Assembly (NCBI GenBank): GCA_035946955.1
Contig: DASYYE010000021.1
Coordinates: 1-32,002, forward strand
Source: DASYYE01 sp035946955
GTDB taxonomy: Bacteria > Actinomycetota > Actinomycetes > Streptosporangiales > Streptosporangiaceae
Reading direction: 5' to 3'
DNA length: 32,002 bases
In this document: in pieces, positions 31,661 to 32,002 of the stretch
Position numbering within the stretch: position 1 is the first letter of the stretch
How the letters are laid out: the number at the start of each line of letters is the position of its first letter
The notes under the pieces: generated by a model
What the model saw: the letters and a program-made list of their open reading frames with translations, nothing else
Told to the model about the DNA's origin: nothing
The model's database searches: none
Program-made: the position numbers and the translations under genes

Positions 31661-32002
31661 ATGGGATGGGTGCGCCGGATCAGGGACTGGAGTGCATTAC
31701 GGCTCGCGGCTGAGTGCCTGCTGGGTGTGGCTGCCGCTGGCGGGCTGCTCTGCACCTCGGCTGCTCCCGCTGCGGCGTCGGGTGCCAAGGCCCCAGCTTC
31801 GTGCATGACCACGCACCAGAACGTCGAAGGCGACGACAACGGCCCAGGGCAGGCGGCGTACGGCAACCAGGCCATGATCGCCACCAACAGCCAGGGCACC
31901 CTCAACGGCACGCATGCGCAAGTGTCGCGGAGCCTGTTCATCTGGTTCAGCCCCGGCAACGACGTCGAAGTCGGCTGGGCCACAGGCGGGGCACCCATGA
32001 AC
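31661..32002 (+). CDS. Secreted protein, N-terminal part (3' end outside window)
   Basis: An open frame of 114 codons running off the right edge. ATG 31661 follows GAGAAAGG about 9 nt upstream. The N-terminus is a typical signal peptide: basic WVRRIRDWSALRLA, hydrophobic LLGVAAAGGLLCTSAAPA, and a likely cleavage after AAPAAA or AAASGA (about residues 39-42). The mature part begins with a Cys and contains GNQAMIATNSQGTLNGTHAQ and SLFIWFSPGNDVEVGWA, which look like strands of an extracellular beta-rich domain. The family is not recognised from the visible part. Confidence 0.7.
   Translation, partial: MGWVRRIRDWSALRLAAECLLGVAAAGGLLCTSAAPAAASGAKAPASCMTTHQNVEGDDNGPGQAAYGNQAMIATNSQGTLNGTHAQVSRSLFIWFSPGNDVEVGWATGGAPMN

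Noticed and set aside
1..32002. tRNA or rRNA genes
   Set aside because: I looked in the intergenic regions, in particular near glmU where actinobacteria often have a tRNA, and saw no cloverleaf or conserved TTCGA-type arm.

Overview
This window looks like a chromosomal segment of a high-GC actinobacterium. The evidence is the dense GC-rich coding with many GTG starts, the order glmU-prs ... rplY-pth, a menaquinone-type UbiE/MenG methyltransferase, an AfsR-like SARP regulator, and a DUF6879 + XRE/DUF5753 gene pair. I cannot name a genus from the sequence alone.

Region 1 (1-10.3 kb) is a glycan and sulfation block. On the + strand are a sulfotransferase C-terminus cut by the window edge, a family 2 glycosyltransferase and two more sulfotransferases, closed by a strong hairpin at 3404-3437. 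Facing them on the - strand are a WecG/TagA/CpsF glycosyltransferase, a sugar-nucleotide epimerase/dehydratase that overlaps it, two tandem paralogous secreted DUF5122-like beta-propeller proteins with matching promoter regions, and a polyprenyl-phosphate sugar-1-phosphate transferase. Together they suggest assembly and export of a cell-surface polysaccharide, probably sulfated.

Region 2 (10.5-23.3 kb) is mostly housekeeping. It holds glmU (lacking the acetyltransferase active-site half), prs, a 966-residue AfsR-like regulator followed by a 59-residue repeat-bearing small protein, a small conserved gene, a short GntR regulator, a DPM1-like glycosyltransferase, rplY, pth, and then cysQ-cysD-cysN and menG. 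CysD/CysN make APS on the way to PAPS, and CysQ-type enzymes remove the PAP that sulfotransferases release, so these genes fit the sulfotransferases of region 1.

Region 3 (23.3-32.0 kb) is accessory DNA. It starts with a degenerate tandem repeat of about 62 bp, followed by three genes I do not recognise. Two of these, at about 24.9-26.7 kb, are visibly less GC-rich than the rest, and one encodes a cysteine/histidine-rich probable zinc protein. Next come an unrecognised 407-residue protein on the - strand, a small basic protein, and an 800-bp non-coding stretch with a 126-bp nested fold-back. The region ends with a small conserved gene + DUF6879 + XRE/DUF5753 cassette, two short hypothetical genes and the start of a secreted protein running off the window. 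No integrase, transposase, tRNA, rRNA or CRISPR array is visible.
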